DNA of 64,000 bases from Candidatus Anderseniibacteriota bacterium. GTDB lineage: Bacteria > Patescibacteria > Andersenbacteria > UBA10190. Of the stretch, positions 15,178 to 22,622 are shown piece by piece. Under the pieces are notes generated by a model. The model was not told where the DNA came from and did no database searches. It worked only from the letters and a program-made list of their open reading frames with translations. Positions within the stretch are counted from its first letter, which is position 1. Each line of letters starts with the position of its first letter. The position numbers and the translations under genes were made by a program. Location: contig JAIOOW010000003.1 in NCBI GenBank assembly GCA_021414205.1, positions 310,001 to 374,000 of the forward strand, written 5' to 3'.

Positions 15178-15225
15178 CTACCGCGATTGATAGCATTGAG
15201 GGAGTTTGCTGATCAATCAACGATT

Positions 15226-15627
15226 TCAGCGATGGTGGTGATACCCGCCGCGGAATCCGCGAGCGCCATATGGTTGGTATCCGTATCCGCCGCCGTATCC
15301 ATAGCCTCCGTAGCCCCTGTTTGAGAGTGCTACAATGGCGGCTGATGTTACGAGTGCTTGACCGATTGGCATTGGTCGACCATAGCCTCCGTACCCCATG
15401 TTGCCGTAGCCGTATATGGGGCCTGGCGGAACGTATCCACCACTTCCGACATATACGCCGTTAGGGTACAAGACGCCGGTGACGGATCCATTCGGGCCGT
15501 ACGATGCTTGCGGACTGGGTGTCCAAGCAGCAGCGCCGTAGCCGCCGAATTGTGCCTTCGCCTGCTGCGCACTTCCACACAAAATGATCCCAATGGCCAT
15601 TACAAATAACAAGCTGCACCATCGCAT
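15226..15627 (-). CDS. Secreted Gly/Tyr-rich protein with His-rich end
   Basis: 133 residues. A signal peptide (basic MRW, hydrophobic core 5-18, AKA cleavage near 25) exports a mature chain that starts with a YGAAAWTPSP motif and is dominated by Gly and Tyr (GYGGYG repeats), ending GGYHHHR. The composition suggests a disordered or self-assembling extracellular chain that might bind metal through its His cluster; this is inference. The same mature-start motif occurs in the neighbouring 15730 gene. It has TTGACA-N17-TACAAT, a leader that begins with a perfect hairpin, AGGAG before the ATG and its own terminator. Confidence 0.75.
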   Translation of the reverse strand: MRWCSLLFVMAIGIILCGSAQQAKAQFGGYGAAAWTPSPQASYGPNGSVTGVLYPNGVYVGSGGYVPPGPIYGYGNMGYGGYGRPMPIGQALVTSAAIVALSNRGYGGYGYGGGYGYQPYGARGFRGGYHHHR

Positions 15628-15666
15628 GATGTGTCTCCTAAAGACAACCTCTGCAAAGAACTTATA

Positions 15667-15723
15667 TAGCTACGACGTAGCTAACCGTTCGAAAATTGTA
15701 CGCCTAATGATGGAAAATGTCAA
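15667..15723 (-). promoter_or_regulatory. Promoter with 5'-end hairpin, gene at 15627
   Basis: Minus strand: TTGACA (15718-15723), 17 nt, TACAAT (15695-15700). The transcript then begins with TAGCTAC/GTAGCTA (15667-15683), a perfect 7-bp stem with a 3-nt loop, within about 5 nt of the expected start site. Confidence 0.7.
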
Positions 15724-15729
15724 ATCTAT

Positions 15730-16356
15730 TTACCACCACCAGCCCAGGCTGTAGATGCGGTATCCTGCTCCGGACCATGACCATGGAGCACCAAAGGTGC
15801 TAAAGCCTGCGCCGTAATTACCTGTTGTAGTTACGTGGTTATACGTATTTCCTACAAGCATTGGAGAACCCGAGAACCCAGCACCATAGTTGCCTGTATA
15901 TGCAATTGATCCAGTGCTGCCCGTATTAAAATCTGGGGCGCCATTAAATGCAGCACCATAGTTGCCCTTTTCAGCGCTTGAAGAAACAGTACTTGCATCA
16001 AAGTCTGCAGGGCCGGTAAACGCTGCGCCGTAATTATCTTTATTTGCTTTATTATCTACTGTCTTGGTAGAGAATGTAGGAGCTCCGGCAAACGCAGCAC
16101 CGTAGTTACCTTGCGAAGATGCTTGCTTATTTGGCGTTGTTGCATGAGAAATAGCAGGTGCGCCGGCGAACCCAGCACCATAGTTTCCTTGATTTACATT
16201 GATTTGTGTCGTGGTGAACTCAGGATTGCTTGGAGACGGCCAAAACCCTGCTCCGTAGTCAGCCTCGCTCGCAAATGAAGCGTTTGGCAAAACAAGCGCA
16301 AGTGCGCTAAATACGCCAATTACGGCTATTTTTGACACTGTTAGGGCAATTTTCAT
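15730..16356 (-). CDS. Secreted protein of seven NYGA(A/G)F repeats
   Basis: 208 residues. A signal peptide (residues 1-29, cleavage near SFAS) is followed by seven copies of a motif of the form N-Y-G-A-A/G-F-x-G-x-P at residues 34, 59, 85, 109, 133, 157 and 181: spacings of 25, 26, 24, 24, 24 and 24. Inter-motif segments are Ser/Thr/Asn-rich, and the chain ends in an aromatic GWWW. The regular period suggests a beta-solenoid or fibre built outside the cell. It shares the mature-start YGAxxWPSP-like motif with the gene at 15226, so the two are likely related. I recognise no named family. Confidence 0.8.
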   Translation of the reverse strand: MKIALTVSKIAVIGVFSALALVLPNASFASEADYGAGFWPSPSNPEFTTTQINVNQGNYGAGFAGAPAISHATTPNKQASSQGNYGAAFAGAPTFSTKTVDNKANKDNYGAAFTGPADFDASTVSSSAEKGNYGAAFNGAPDFNTGSTGSIAYTGNYGAGFSGSPMLVGNTYNHVTTTGNYGAGFSTFGAPWSWSGAGYRIYSLGWWW

Positions 16357-16391
16357 AAATTCAATATACTCCTATATTAAATATTTGTCAA
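16357..16391 (-). promoter_or_regulatory. Strong promoter abutting the repeat-protein ATG
   Basis: TTGACA (16386-16391, minus), 17 nt, TATATT (16363-16368), then only 6 nt to the ATG. An AGGAG (16369-16373) lies upstream of the -10, inside the spacer, so it would not be in a transcript from this promoter. Either the mRNA is leaderless or another start site is used. Confidence 0.6.
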
Positions 16392-16404
16392 GTACATTCG
16401 TACA

Positions 16405-16430
16405 AATAAAGAACACCCCATTTGGGCGCC
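16405..16430 (-). terminator. Probable terminator of the tkt operon
   Basis: CGCCC/GGGTG stem (16414-16428) with a 5-nt loop; the minus strand continues TTCTTTATTTG. Short stem, moderate confidence. Confidence 0.45.
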
Positions 16431-16441
16431 TCTCATGTAAT

Positions 16442-16915
16442 TTATTGTCCCGTCGCAGGTGTTATTTTTAAAGGCAAGTTGGTAATAATTCCGTCCGGGC
16501 GCAAAACCTGCATATTATATTGCCCTGGCTGAATAGTGGAGATGTTCCAACAGCAATACTCGTTTTTCCCAGGATCGAGCGTAATGGTATCTGGAGAAAG
16601 CGGAATAATATTAAGTTCCGTGTCGCGTATACGTACGCTTACAGTAACGGGACTTGTTACCCCGTCAGACGTAGTGCCCTGGAGCATGATTAAGTCTTTT
16701 GTGGTGTAGTCCGACTTCTGCTTGATTGGAGGATTTTTCTGAGTCGCAAATGATTCTCGCACCACGGTTCCTATTCGTAAGTCAGAAAACACTGGGCCGT
16801 TGTATGCAGAATTTTGCACCGTCGGCGCTTGGAGCGGGCGTTGGAACGCATACCATACTCCCGCAATAAAGATGATGATTACAGTGATGATGATGGTGAT
16901 AAGTTTCTTGTTCAT
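16442..16915 (-). CDS. Membrane-anchored beta-domain protein, unknown
   Basis: 157 residues. An N-terminal signal anchor (about residues 5-24, ITIIITVIIIFIAGVWYAF) is followed by an extracytoplasmic domain with Ig/CARDB-like sequence (PVTVSVRIRD..., ITLDPGKNEYCCW..., LPLKIT). It contains an unusual adjacent Cys pair. It starts one base after the transketolase stop, so it is the last gene of the pentose-phosphate operon, but nothing in it suggests an enzyme of that pathway. Confidence 0.6.
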   Translation of the reverse strand: MNKKLITIIITVIIIFIAGVWYAFQRPLQAPTVQNSAYNGPVFSDLRIGTVVRESFATQKNPPIKQKSDYTTKDLIMLQGTTSDGVTSPVTVSVRIRDTELNIIPLSPDTITLDPGKNEYCCWNISTIQPGQYNMQVLRPDGIITNLPLKITPATGQ

Positions 16916-16916
16916 A

Positions 16917-17906
16917 TTATTTTCTTTTTATTACTTTTTTCACGGCAGCTTCTATTGCTGGCGCATCCATGCGATATTTTTTGAGGAGTTCATCAGGTGT
17001 TCCGGATTCGCCAAAGCTGTTGTGCATGCCGACGAACTCAATAGGCACCGGAACCGTTTGCGCTACGACTTCCGCAATAGCACTCCCCACTCCGCCCATT
17101 ATTTGATGTTCTTCAACAGTGACGATTGCCTTACACTTCTTTGCTGCTTTTTCGATTGCGTCATGATCGATTGGTTTAATGCTTGGCATATTAATCACCT
17201 CGCAAGAAATTCCCTGTTTTTCTAATTCTGCAGCTGCTACTAACGCAGAGTGAATAATTGGTCCGGCACCGATAATGGCAACATCTGTCCCCTCCCTGAA
17301 TATTTGAGCCTTACCGATTGCAAACGGAGTGTTTTCTGACGTGAATTTTGGCGTGGCATTTCTTCCCAGGCGGATATATACCGGACCTTTTGCAGTAATT
17401 GCCGCATGGATTGCTTTGCGCGCTTCCTCTGCATCGCACGGTACAAGCACTGTCATTCCTGGTAATGTTCTAGTGAGCGCAATATCCTCCATCGCCTGGT
17501 GAGTCGCTCCATCAGGTCCTACAGAAATGCCTGCATGCGCGCCGATAAAAATAATATGAGCCTCGTTATAGCATGCGGAGATGCGTATTTGGTCCCAGTT
17601 TCTTCCTGGCGAAAATACGGCGTACGTTGCAACGAATGGAATTTTCCCATTGAGCGCCAAGCCCGTTGCAACCACCGCCATGTTTTGTTCTGCTACTCCC
17701 ATTTCGATAAATCGATTTGGAAATGCGTCTTTAAATCCTTGGCTTCGCGTAGATTCTGTTAAGTCTGCGCACAGTACCACGACGCTTTCGTCTTTTTTCC
17801 CAGTTTCGACAACACCGATGCCGTATCCGTCTCGAGTTGCAGCCATGGGCACGTCTTTGTGCAATGTTGATGGCGATAAATGTGCGTCTTTTGAAAAATT
17901 GCTCAT
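16917..17906 (-). CDS. Transketolase, C-terminal half (Pyr and C domains)
   Basis: 329 residues. Contains the pyrimidine-binding domain with RFIEMGVAEQNM (catalytic Glu that activates thiamine diphosphate), the FSPGRNWDQIR and HAGISVGPDGATHQA segments, and the C-terminal domain with SFGESGTPDELL. With the separate N-terminal subunit encoded just upstream it makes a two-chain transketolase moving two-carbon units between sugar phosphates. The genes overlap by 4 bases, ensuring equal synthesis. The split form is common in archaea and several bacterial groups. Confidence 0.95.
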   Translation of the reverse strand: MSNFSKDAHLSPSTLHKDVPMAATRDGYGIGVVETGKKDESVVVLCADLTESTRSQGFKDAFPNRFIEMGVAEQNMAVVATGLALNGKIPFVATYAVFSPGRNWDQIRISACYNEAHIIFIGAHAGISVGPDGATHQAMEDIALTRTLPGMTVLVPCDAEEARKAIHAAITAKGPVYIRLGRNATPKFTSENTPFAIGKAQIFREGTDVAIIGAGPIIHSALVAAAELEKQGISCEVINMPSIKPIDHDAIEKAAKKCKAIVTVEEHQIMGGVGSAIAEVVAQTVPVPIEFVGMHNSFGESGTPDELLKKYRMDAPAIEAAVKKVIKRK

Positions 17907-18757
17907 ATGTCGGATGGAGTTATTTTATCGCCAAGACTTCTTAGTTGCTTGAGCGCTTCTTGTGCTTGCTCTTTATTGGGCGGATTGCCATGCCACTGGT
18001 ATTGGTATTCCATAAAGTCCACGCCTTTTCCCGCAATCGTATGCGCGATAATGCATACCGGCTGCTCAACAATCGCCTTTGCTTCATTGCATGCAGAAAT
18101 TATTTCCTCAAAATTGTGCCCGTCGATTTCAATGACGTGCCATCCGAATGCTTCATATTTTTCTTTAAAATTTTCTTTGCGCATCACGCTTTCTGTTGGA
18201 CCATCTATTTGAATATTGTTTCTATCAATGATTGCAGTTAAATGCGCCAGCTTATAGTGGCCCGCAAACGCAACTGCTTCCCACGTGGACCCTTCATCGT
18301 GTTCCCCGTCAGATAACAGCGCATATGTTTGGTATGTTTGATTATTGATCTTCCCTGCATAGGCAGCTCCACATGCAATGCCTAATCCTTGCCCTAAGCT
18401 TGCCGCAGAACTTTCAATTCCGGGAGTCGTTAATCTATCAACGTGGCCCTGCAGTCTTGTCCCTAATTTCCGTAACGTCTTTAATTCTTCAACGGGAAAA
18501 TATCCTGCGCGCGCAAGTACGGCATACCATACCGGAGCGGTGTGTCCGCACGAGATATGTAATCGATCTCGGTCTGGATCGTGCTTTTTATCTGGGCTGG
18601 TATTTAAAACATTGAAGTACAATGCTGTTGCAATGTCTGCCAAATCTAACGGGCCTGCGCTGTGGCCCGAACCGGCCTCTACCAACATCGCAATAATATC
18701 TTTCCTGATAGTATTTGCCATGCGCTCTAGATCTTCGCGTGTTGTGAGCTTTTGCAT
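17903..18757 (-). CDS. Transketolase, N-terminal half (thiamine-diphosphate PP domain)
   Basis: 284 residues from the ATG at 18755-18757. Shows GSGHSAGPLDLADI, the DRLHISCGHTAPV stretch and the ThDP motif SDGEHDEGSTWEA ending in DRNNIQI. The longer frame starting at 18775 would run through the promoter: TATACT (18766-18771, minus) ends 8 nt before the chosen ATG, giving a leaderless message. Partner of the C-terminal half through a 4-base overlap. Together with rpe and rpiB upstream it completes the non-oxidative pentose-phosphate interconversions and ribose-5-phosphate supply. Confidence 0.95.
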   Translation of the reverse strand: MQKLTTREDLERMANTIRKDIIAMLVEAGSGHSAGPLDLADIATALYFNVLNTSPDKKHDPDRDRLHISCGHTAPVWYAVLARAGYFPVEELKTLRKLGTRLQGHVDRLTTPGIESSAASLGQGLGIACGAAYAGKINNQTYQTYALLSDGEHDEGSTWEAVAFAGHYKLAHLTAIIDRNNIQIDGPTESVMRKENFKEKYEAFGWHVIEIDGHNFEEIISACNEAKAIVEQPVCIIAHTIAGKGVDFMEYQYQWHGNPPNKEQAQEALKQLRSLGDKITPSDI

Positions 18758-18771
18758 TGCTCGTAAGTATA
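18758..18771 (-). promoter_or_regulatory. Predicted leaderless -10 of the tkt genes
   Basis: TATACT at 18766-18771 (minus), 8-nt gap to the ATG. Confidence 0.5.
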
Positions 18772-18780
18772 CCACGGCTT

Positions 18781-19443
18781 TTATGCACTTTGCGCAAGCA
18801 GCTCGAGCTGCTTTATGTTTTCTGCAGGATCTCCTTTTTTAAATATACTTGAATTTGCACAAAAAATAGTTGCACCTGCTTCTGCGTATTGCGAAATAGT
18901 TTCTTTGTCTACGTGGCCATCTACGGCGATTTTTACTGCAGGATTTTTAGTATGAAAGTCTGCTATTTTTTTGAAAATTTCTGGATCAATATCTTGCCCG
19001 GCGAACCCTGGCTTGTATCCCATGAATAATACGTATTGAACTAGTGGTAAATATTCCGTGAGCCGAGAAATATCGGTGTCAGGGTTTATGGCAACGCCCA
19101 TTTCTGCGCTGGTGTATTCTCCTACCGTGTTATATACAAACGGCAAATCCATCGTTCCTAAAAAAGCTTCAATATGAAATACACAGCGGCTGGGATTTAC
19201 GTCGATAATATCTTCAACGTAATCAGCAGGGGTTTGGACCATTATGTGCAATTCGATTTTTTGGGATTGAGGCAAATCTGCCAATCGCGGAATATCCATA
19301 AAGCTTTCATTGCCCGCAAAAATTCCGTCAGTAATATCTATCTGAATGTGCTCCGCTGCACCCACTACTTTATTCCAGTCTTCTTCTATTTTTTCGTACG
19401 TTGTTTTTAAAATCGCCGGCACGATTTCGATGTTATCGTTCAT
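18781..19443 (-). CDS. Ribulose-phosphate 3-epimerase-like protein, one metal ligand changed
   Basis: 220 residues of a TIM-barrel matching RPE: IQIDITDG (33-40), LHIMVQTP (65-72), VLFMGYKPGFAGQDI (138-152), AVDGHV (173-178) and an ANSSIF phosphate-binding end. In canonical RPE the metal is held by His-x-Asp, His and Asp. Here the first His is Gln34, while D36, H66 and D175 remain. It may still interconvert ribulose-5-phosphate and xylulose-5-phosphate, or act on a related sugar phosphate. It overlaps rpiB by 4 bases. Confidence 0.8.
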   Translation of the reverse strand: MNDNIEIVPAILKTTYEKIEEDWNKVVGAAEHIQIDITDGIFAGNESFMDIPRLADLPQSQKIELHIMVQTPADYVEDIIDVNPSRCVFHIEAFLGTMDLPFVYNTVGEYTSAEMGVAINPDTDISRLTEYLPLVQYVLFMGYKPGFAGQDIDPEIFKKIADFHTKNPAVKIAVDGHVDKETISQYAEAGATIFCANSSIFKKGDPAENIKQLELLAQSA

Positions 19444-19886
19444 TGTTCTAATTTCTTTATTTTTTCGACTCTGCGTTCGTGCCGTTCCAATCCTGAAAAT
19501 GGAGTATCTAAAAATGTTGCAATAATCGCCTTCGCTTCGTCGAGCGCGAGGAGGTCGGCACCTAGGCAGAGAGCGTTGATATCATCATCATTCCGTGCGG
19601 TCTTTGCCACGTCTACGGATTGAATATTTGCGGCGCGCACTCCTGCGATTTTGTTTGCGGCAACTGCAACGCCCACTCCTGATCCGCATAGTAAAATGCC
19701 GCGGGTATTCTCCGGGTCTTGTGCGATTTTTTGTGCAACAGATACGGCGTAATCCGGATAATCATCTCCTTCTGTGAATTCTTGGGCACCCATATCTTCT
19801 ACCACATACCCTTCTTGAGCAAGCCATGCGACAATCCCCTCCTTCATTGCAAACCCACGATGATCAGCGCCAATATATATATTCAT
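19440..19886 (-). CDS. rpiB: Ribose-5-phosphate isomerase B
   Basis: 148 residues from the ATG at 19884-19886. Typical RpiB/LacAB features: IGADHRGFAMKE at the start, GDDYPDYA, and the GILLCGSGVGVAVAANK loop with the catalytic Cys, followed by ARNDDDINALCLGA. It interconverts ribulose- and ribose-5-phosphate. TATAGT (19894-19899, minus) ends 7 nt before the ATG, no SD. First gene of rpiB-rpe, followed by the transketolase pair. Confidence 0.95.
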   Translation of the reverse strand: MNIYIGADHRGFAMKEGIVAWLAQEGYVVEDMGAQEFTEGDDYPDYAVSVAQKIAQDPENTRGILLCGSGVGVAVAANKIAGVRAANIQSVDVAKTARNDDDINALCLGADLLALDEAKAIIATFLDTPFSGLERHERRVEKIKKLEQ

Positions 19887-19899
19887 GCGATTAACTATA
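19887..19899 (-). promoter_or_regulatory. Predicted leaderless -10 of rpiB
   Basis: TATAGT at 19894-19899 (minus), 7-nt gap to the ATG. Confidence 0.5.
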
Positions 19900-19911
19900 C
19901 CCAACTTAGGG

Positions 19912-20547
19912 CTAATATTCTACGTTCTCGCCAGGTTCTAGTGCATCAAATTGAATTCCCGCATCTTCCAATACTTTTTTTGGCACCGTGTATATCCATG
20001 TTCGAGAAGTTAAAATCGCATCGTGAATCGGGATGCAAACTCTTGGTTTAATTGAAAGTGCCCAATCCAGTGAATCTGAAATTTTCATCCATGGGCCAGC
20101 AATTGGCATACCCAGAATTTCTACTGGAACATTCGGCGTTATAAATGCATCGCCTGGCAAAAAGAATCTGCTTGCAATCAAGTACCCGGTATTCATCACA
20201 ACTGGAATTGTTTTGTAGATAACGGCGTGATCTTTCCCGAATCCGCTAATAGTAATTTCTTTTATCGTCGTTGTTTGTCCATCTTCTACAATCTCGCACG
20301 CAATCCCCTGTTTTTCTAATAATTTCGCAACAGCGCTATTTGTTATAATTTTCGCTTCAGGATTATTCCTAAGAACTTCTTTTACGGAATCAATATGAAA
20401 ATGGTCCCCATGCTCATGCGTAATAATAATGATTGAAATGCCGGTGAGTGAATTTTGTTCGTTTGTAAACATTCCCGGATCCGTCAAAATCCCTACGCCG
20501 TTTTCTATAATATGAAGGCAACAATGCCCGATTTTTGTGATGGTCAT
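19912..20547 (-). CDS. Metallo-beta-lactamase-fold hydrolase (UlaG-like)
   Basis: 211 residues. The metal-binding THEHGDHFH motif sits near residue 43, preceded by ILTDPG, and later Asp/His positions (LPGDAF, IPIHDA) complete the dinuclear site. Size and the short form match UlaG-like or 'MBL fold metal-dependent hydrolase' proteins of unknown substrate. TATACT (20554-20559, minus) ends 6 nt before the ATG, no SD. It sits upstream of rpiB with its own -10 box; read-through is possible. Confidence 0.88.
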   Translation of the reverse strand: MTITKIGHCCLHIIENGVGILTDPGMFTNEQNSLTGISIIIITHEHGDHFHIDSVKEVLRNNPEAKIITNSAVAKLLEKQGIACEIVEDGQTTTIKEITISGFGKDHAVIYKTIPVVMNTGYLIASRFFLPGDAFITPNVPVEILGMPIAGPWMKISDSLDWALSIKPRVCIPIHDAILTSRTWIYTVPKKVLEDAGIQFDALEPGENVEY

Positions 20548-20559
20548 GTATGCAGTATA
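20548..20559 (-). promoter_or_regulatory. Predicted leaderless -10 of the MBL gene
   Basis: TATACT at 20554-20559 (minus), 6-nt gap to the ATG. Confidence 0.5.
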
Positions 20560-20572
20560 CCGAAGATTGCCA

Positions 20573-20633
20573 TTGACTTTTTATTATTTTTAATATATAT
20601 TCATACGTCGGATTATTTTTGGATGTCCGACGT
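20573..20633 (+). promoter_or_regulatory. Promoter with 5'-end hairpin, gene at 20661
   Basis: TTGACT (20573-20578), 17 nt, TATATT (20596-20601). ACGTCGGA (20605-20612) pairs perfectly with TCCGACGT (20626-20633), an 8-bp stem placed at the expected transcript start. Confidence 0.7.
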
Positions 20634-20660
20634 TTGCCCTCTAACAATAAGGACTTTTTT

Positions 20661-20954
20661 ATGAGTTGGGAGAGTGTTGCAGAAGATGTTGCTATGCAGA
20701 TTATTTCGATGGATCCGTGTAATGCGGATGCGGGGATGGTGAATTTCTGCAGAGTTGCGTTGATTGGAATTTCGCAGTTGCCTGAGTGCCCAGAAAAATA
20801 TCGGGAGCAGGCCCAACGGCTTCAGGAGGACTATGTTCGGCTCGCAGCAAATCCTGGAGAGTATGCGGAATGGAATGACGTTGCAATTAAAACCCATAAC
20901 CTGCTTGCTAGGCTGTCGGGATGTGGAGCTTACGCGACCATTTATTACACCTAA
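20661..20954 (+). CDS. Small orphan protein, 97 aa, unknown
   Basis: MSWESVAEDVAMQIIS... is a soluble, mostly helical acidic protein with four Cys and a Gln/Glu-rich middle (YREQAQRLQEDYVRLA). The ATG at 20661 is chosen for the AAGGA 7 nt upstream; the longer frame from 20619 would run through the leader hairpin. Promoter, leader hairpin, SD and terminator make a complete single-gene unit. No family recognised. Confidence 0.6.
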   Translation: MSWESVAEDVAMQIISMDPCNADAGMVNFCRVALIGISQLPECPEKYREQAQRLQEDYVRLAANPGEYAEWNDVAIKTHNLLARLSGCGAYATIYYT

Positions 20955-20988
20955 TAATGCCTTACGCTCAGCTACTCCTCTTCTTTTT

Positions 20989-21022
20989 AGCCCCGTCTTA
21001 ATTTGAGGCGGGCTATTTTATT
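20989..21022 (+). terminator. Terminator of the 20661 gene
   Basis: AGCCC...GGGCT stem (20989-21014) with one bulged C and G-T pairs, then ATTTTATTTT. Confidence 0.7.
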
Positions 21023-21054
21023 TTCCTGACGTGTGAGTAAGTATTTTATAATAG

Positions 21055-21083
21055 TTGACTAATATATAATTATATGCTTATAT
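21055..21083 (+). promoter_or_regulatory. Promoter of the 21125 gene
   Basis: TTGACT (21055-21060), 17 nt, TTATAT (21078-21083); TATAGT at 21081 is an alternative -10. Confidence 0.5.
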
Positions 21084-21124
21084 AGTATGTTCTGAGGGAA
21101 TCGAATAATTCAGGAGATATCGGA

Positions 21125-21658
21125 ATGTACTTTATATGGAAATGTATTCAATGCTTTATTTGTTGGAGAGTGCGATTGCCCAATTGGAGCGATGACGCCC
21201 AGGCCGTGTGCGCATGCACGTTTGGTCGATCTGATGATATCTGCAATAAGGCGATTGCGTGCCATGTAGCTGTCATCGCCATGGAGCACAAACTCCCCTT
21301 CTGCGTGCAAGGTGAAATCGGAGCATATCTCGACAAGAGTTTGCTTGGGTATCGTTCTGCTGAAAGTTCCGATGTTCATCATCGAGAGTATGTCGGTACC
21401 TATGAAACGGTGCATGAACAGGTAACGTGCTACTTGCAACCGCAGCGGATTACCAAAATCCATGTGGAGGCGCATCCGGAACACGCATGGCGAATGGTGA
21501 TGTGTTATCGCCACTTTGGAATGGAAGTGGTAAGCGTGTGCACGATGGGTAAACCGTACCCTCCTGCATCCACTCAAGTGTGGTGTCGCAGCAAGTTTCG
21601 ATTTGTGCCGTACGAAGTCCTCGCTCGCCTTCTGTATGTCGCAAAGGGATACATGTAA
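21125..21658 (+). CDS. Orphan protein, 177 aa, possibly DUF218/YdcF-like
   Basis: AGGAG lies 9 nt before the ATG. The protein has ten or so Cys and several His. Segments AVCACTFGRSDD..., THE-like Glu/His positions around YETVHEQVTC, and EAHPEHAWRMVMCYRHFG followed by SKFRFVPYEVLARL recall the order of motifs in DUF218 (YdcF/SanA/ElyC) proteins, but no motif is strong enough to be sure. No membrane helix. Own promoter and terminator: a stand-alone unit like its neighbours. Treat function as unknown. Confidence 0.55.
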   Translation: MYFIWKCIQCFICWRVRLPNWSDDAQAVCACTFGRSDDICNKAIACHVAVIAMEHKLPFCVQGEIGAYLDKSLLGYRSAESSDVHHREYVGTYETVHEQVTCYLQPQRITKIHVEAHPEHAWRMVMCYRHFGMEVVSVCTMGKPYPPASTQVWCRSKFRFVPYEVLARLLYVAKGYM

Positions 21659-21663
21659 TGTTT

Positions 21664-21694
21664 CGACCGTATGGTTCGCCCTGCGGTCGTTTTT
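21664..21694 (+). terminator. Terminator of the 21125 gene
   Basis: CGACCG (21664-21669) pairs with CGGTCG (21684-21689), then TTTTT. Confidence 0.75.
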
Positions 21695-21699
21695 ATTTG

Positions 21700-21770
21700 T
21701 TCCCGGACAGGGATTCGAACCCCAGTTTCAAGATTCAGAGTCTTGCGTCCTGCCGCTAGACGATCCGGGA
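21700..21770 (-). tRNA. tRNA-Gln (anticodon CTG)
   Basis: Cloverleaf on the minus strand: acceptor TCCCGGA/TCCGGGA, D-arm with AGCGGCA, anticodon stem CAAGA/TCTTG with loop CTCTGAA, T-loop TTCGAAT. Reads CAG codons. CCA is not encoded. Confidence 0.95.
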
Positions 21771-21814
21771 ATGTATCAATAGTTTCAATGAAAATGCGAA
21801 ATAATACAAGTTTT

Positions 21815-21849
21815 GTAAAGAAAACACCGTCAGTTTGTGGCTGACGGTG
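21815..21849 (-). terminator. Terminator of the 21883 gene
   Basis: CACCGTCAG (21825-21833) pairs perfectly with CTGACGGTG (21841-21849), 7-nt loop; the minus strand continues into TTTTCTTT. Confidence 0.85.
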
Positions 21850-21882
21850 ATGTAGTGTGCGGTGGCGCAAGAGGCGTTGGTG

Positions 21883-22437
21883 CTACTCTTGCTCGCATCG
21901 TATTTTTACGAGCATTCGCGGGTTCCTTCGCGGATCCAGAGATCCTTCGGCGGCGTCGATTGCGAATAATATGAGCCAGAGCAAAGCACATCCAAAAGCA
22001 GATGTTGTCAAAGGTAGGTTTGTGCTATGCCAAGCTACTGGCAAAGTGCTAACTACTGCGTATGACAGCACTGGCACGATGAACAAGTTGTGAAACCATT
22101 GAGCCGGAAGATTGTTCCAGCTGTTCGATTCTCTACCATTTTTAAGGCCAACGTACTGGATAACAATCCCGGCAACGAGCGCCAAGACGGCGACCGTTAC
22201 GTGATACCAGGCCTCTGTATGGACTCCCTTTGGAAGTTCATGCTGGCATATGCCGGCAACAAGTCCGTAATAGAGCGCCAGCGAAGCGTCACCAGGGCAG
22301 CTGGAGAAGGCCACGTCATAGACGACGCCTTCTGTCTTCCATCTGATGAGGTACAGTAATCCTGTCGTAACGCAAATCGTTGCAATCATCACAACCCACC
22401 ATGGCGCATGGGTAGCAATCCAAATGCTTGGCAACAT
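21883..22437 (-). CDS. Multi-pass membrane protein, 184 aa, unknown
   Basis: Four or five hydrophobic helices are visible (about residues 13-31, 52-66, 78-96, 115-133, 143-160). Short loops contain Trp and His, notably a PAQWFHNLF stretch before helix four. AAGGAG lies 7 nt ahead of the ATG; TTGACA on the minus strand (22512-22517) with TAATTT 17 nt away is the likely promoter. It has its own terminator. No transporter or enzyme family recognised. Confidence 0.6.
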   Translation of the reverse strand: MLPSIWIATHAPWWVVMIATICVTTGLLYLIRWKTEGVVYDVAFSSCPGDASLALYYGLVAGICQHELPKGVHTEAWYHVTVAVLALVAGIVIQYVGLKNGRESNSWNNLPAQWFHNLFIVPVLSYAVVSTLPVAWHSTNLPLTTSAFGCALLWLILFAIDAAEGSLDPRRNPRMLVKIRCEQE

Positions 22438-22488
22438 GACTAGCTCCTTATTGATATGGGAATGTTCGGTCGTTTCGCGAGTACGTAT

Positions 22489-22517
22489 AAATTAGTATAT
22501 AATAGTACTATTGTCAA
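22489..22517 (-). promoter_or_regulatory. Promoter of the 21883 gene
   Basis: Minus strand TTGACA (22512-22517), 17 nt, TAATTT (22489-22494). A TATAAT (22498-22503) on the plus strand in the same AT-rich stretch may serve the divergent 22619 gene. Confidence 0.5.
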
Positions 22518-22577
22518 GTTTTAAAAGATCAGGAGTGGTCGTAGGGTGTAAGTAGCCTGGTGTGTAGAGATTCTGTT

Positions 22578-22622
22578 ATGAGTGCTCTTTTTCAAACCCT
22601 GGAAAGCGAGTGTGTGGCATGA
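22578..22622 (+). CDS. 14-codon upstream ORF (possible leader peptide)
   Basis: ATG at 22578 opens MSALFQTLESECVA and stops with a TGA that overlaps the next ATG as ATGA (22619-22622). The geometry implies translational coupling. There is only a weak SD, so it could be chance. Confidence 0.3.
   Translation: MSALFQTLESECVA

Noticed and set aside
15730..16356. Regular repeats near 72-78 nt taken as a CRISPR array
   Set aside because: The repeats are in one open frame with a signal peptide, vary in sequence and encode the NYGA motif.
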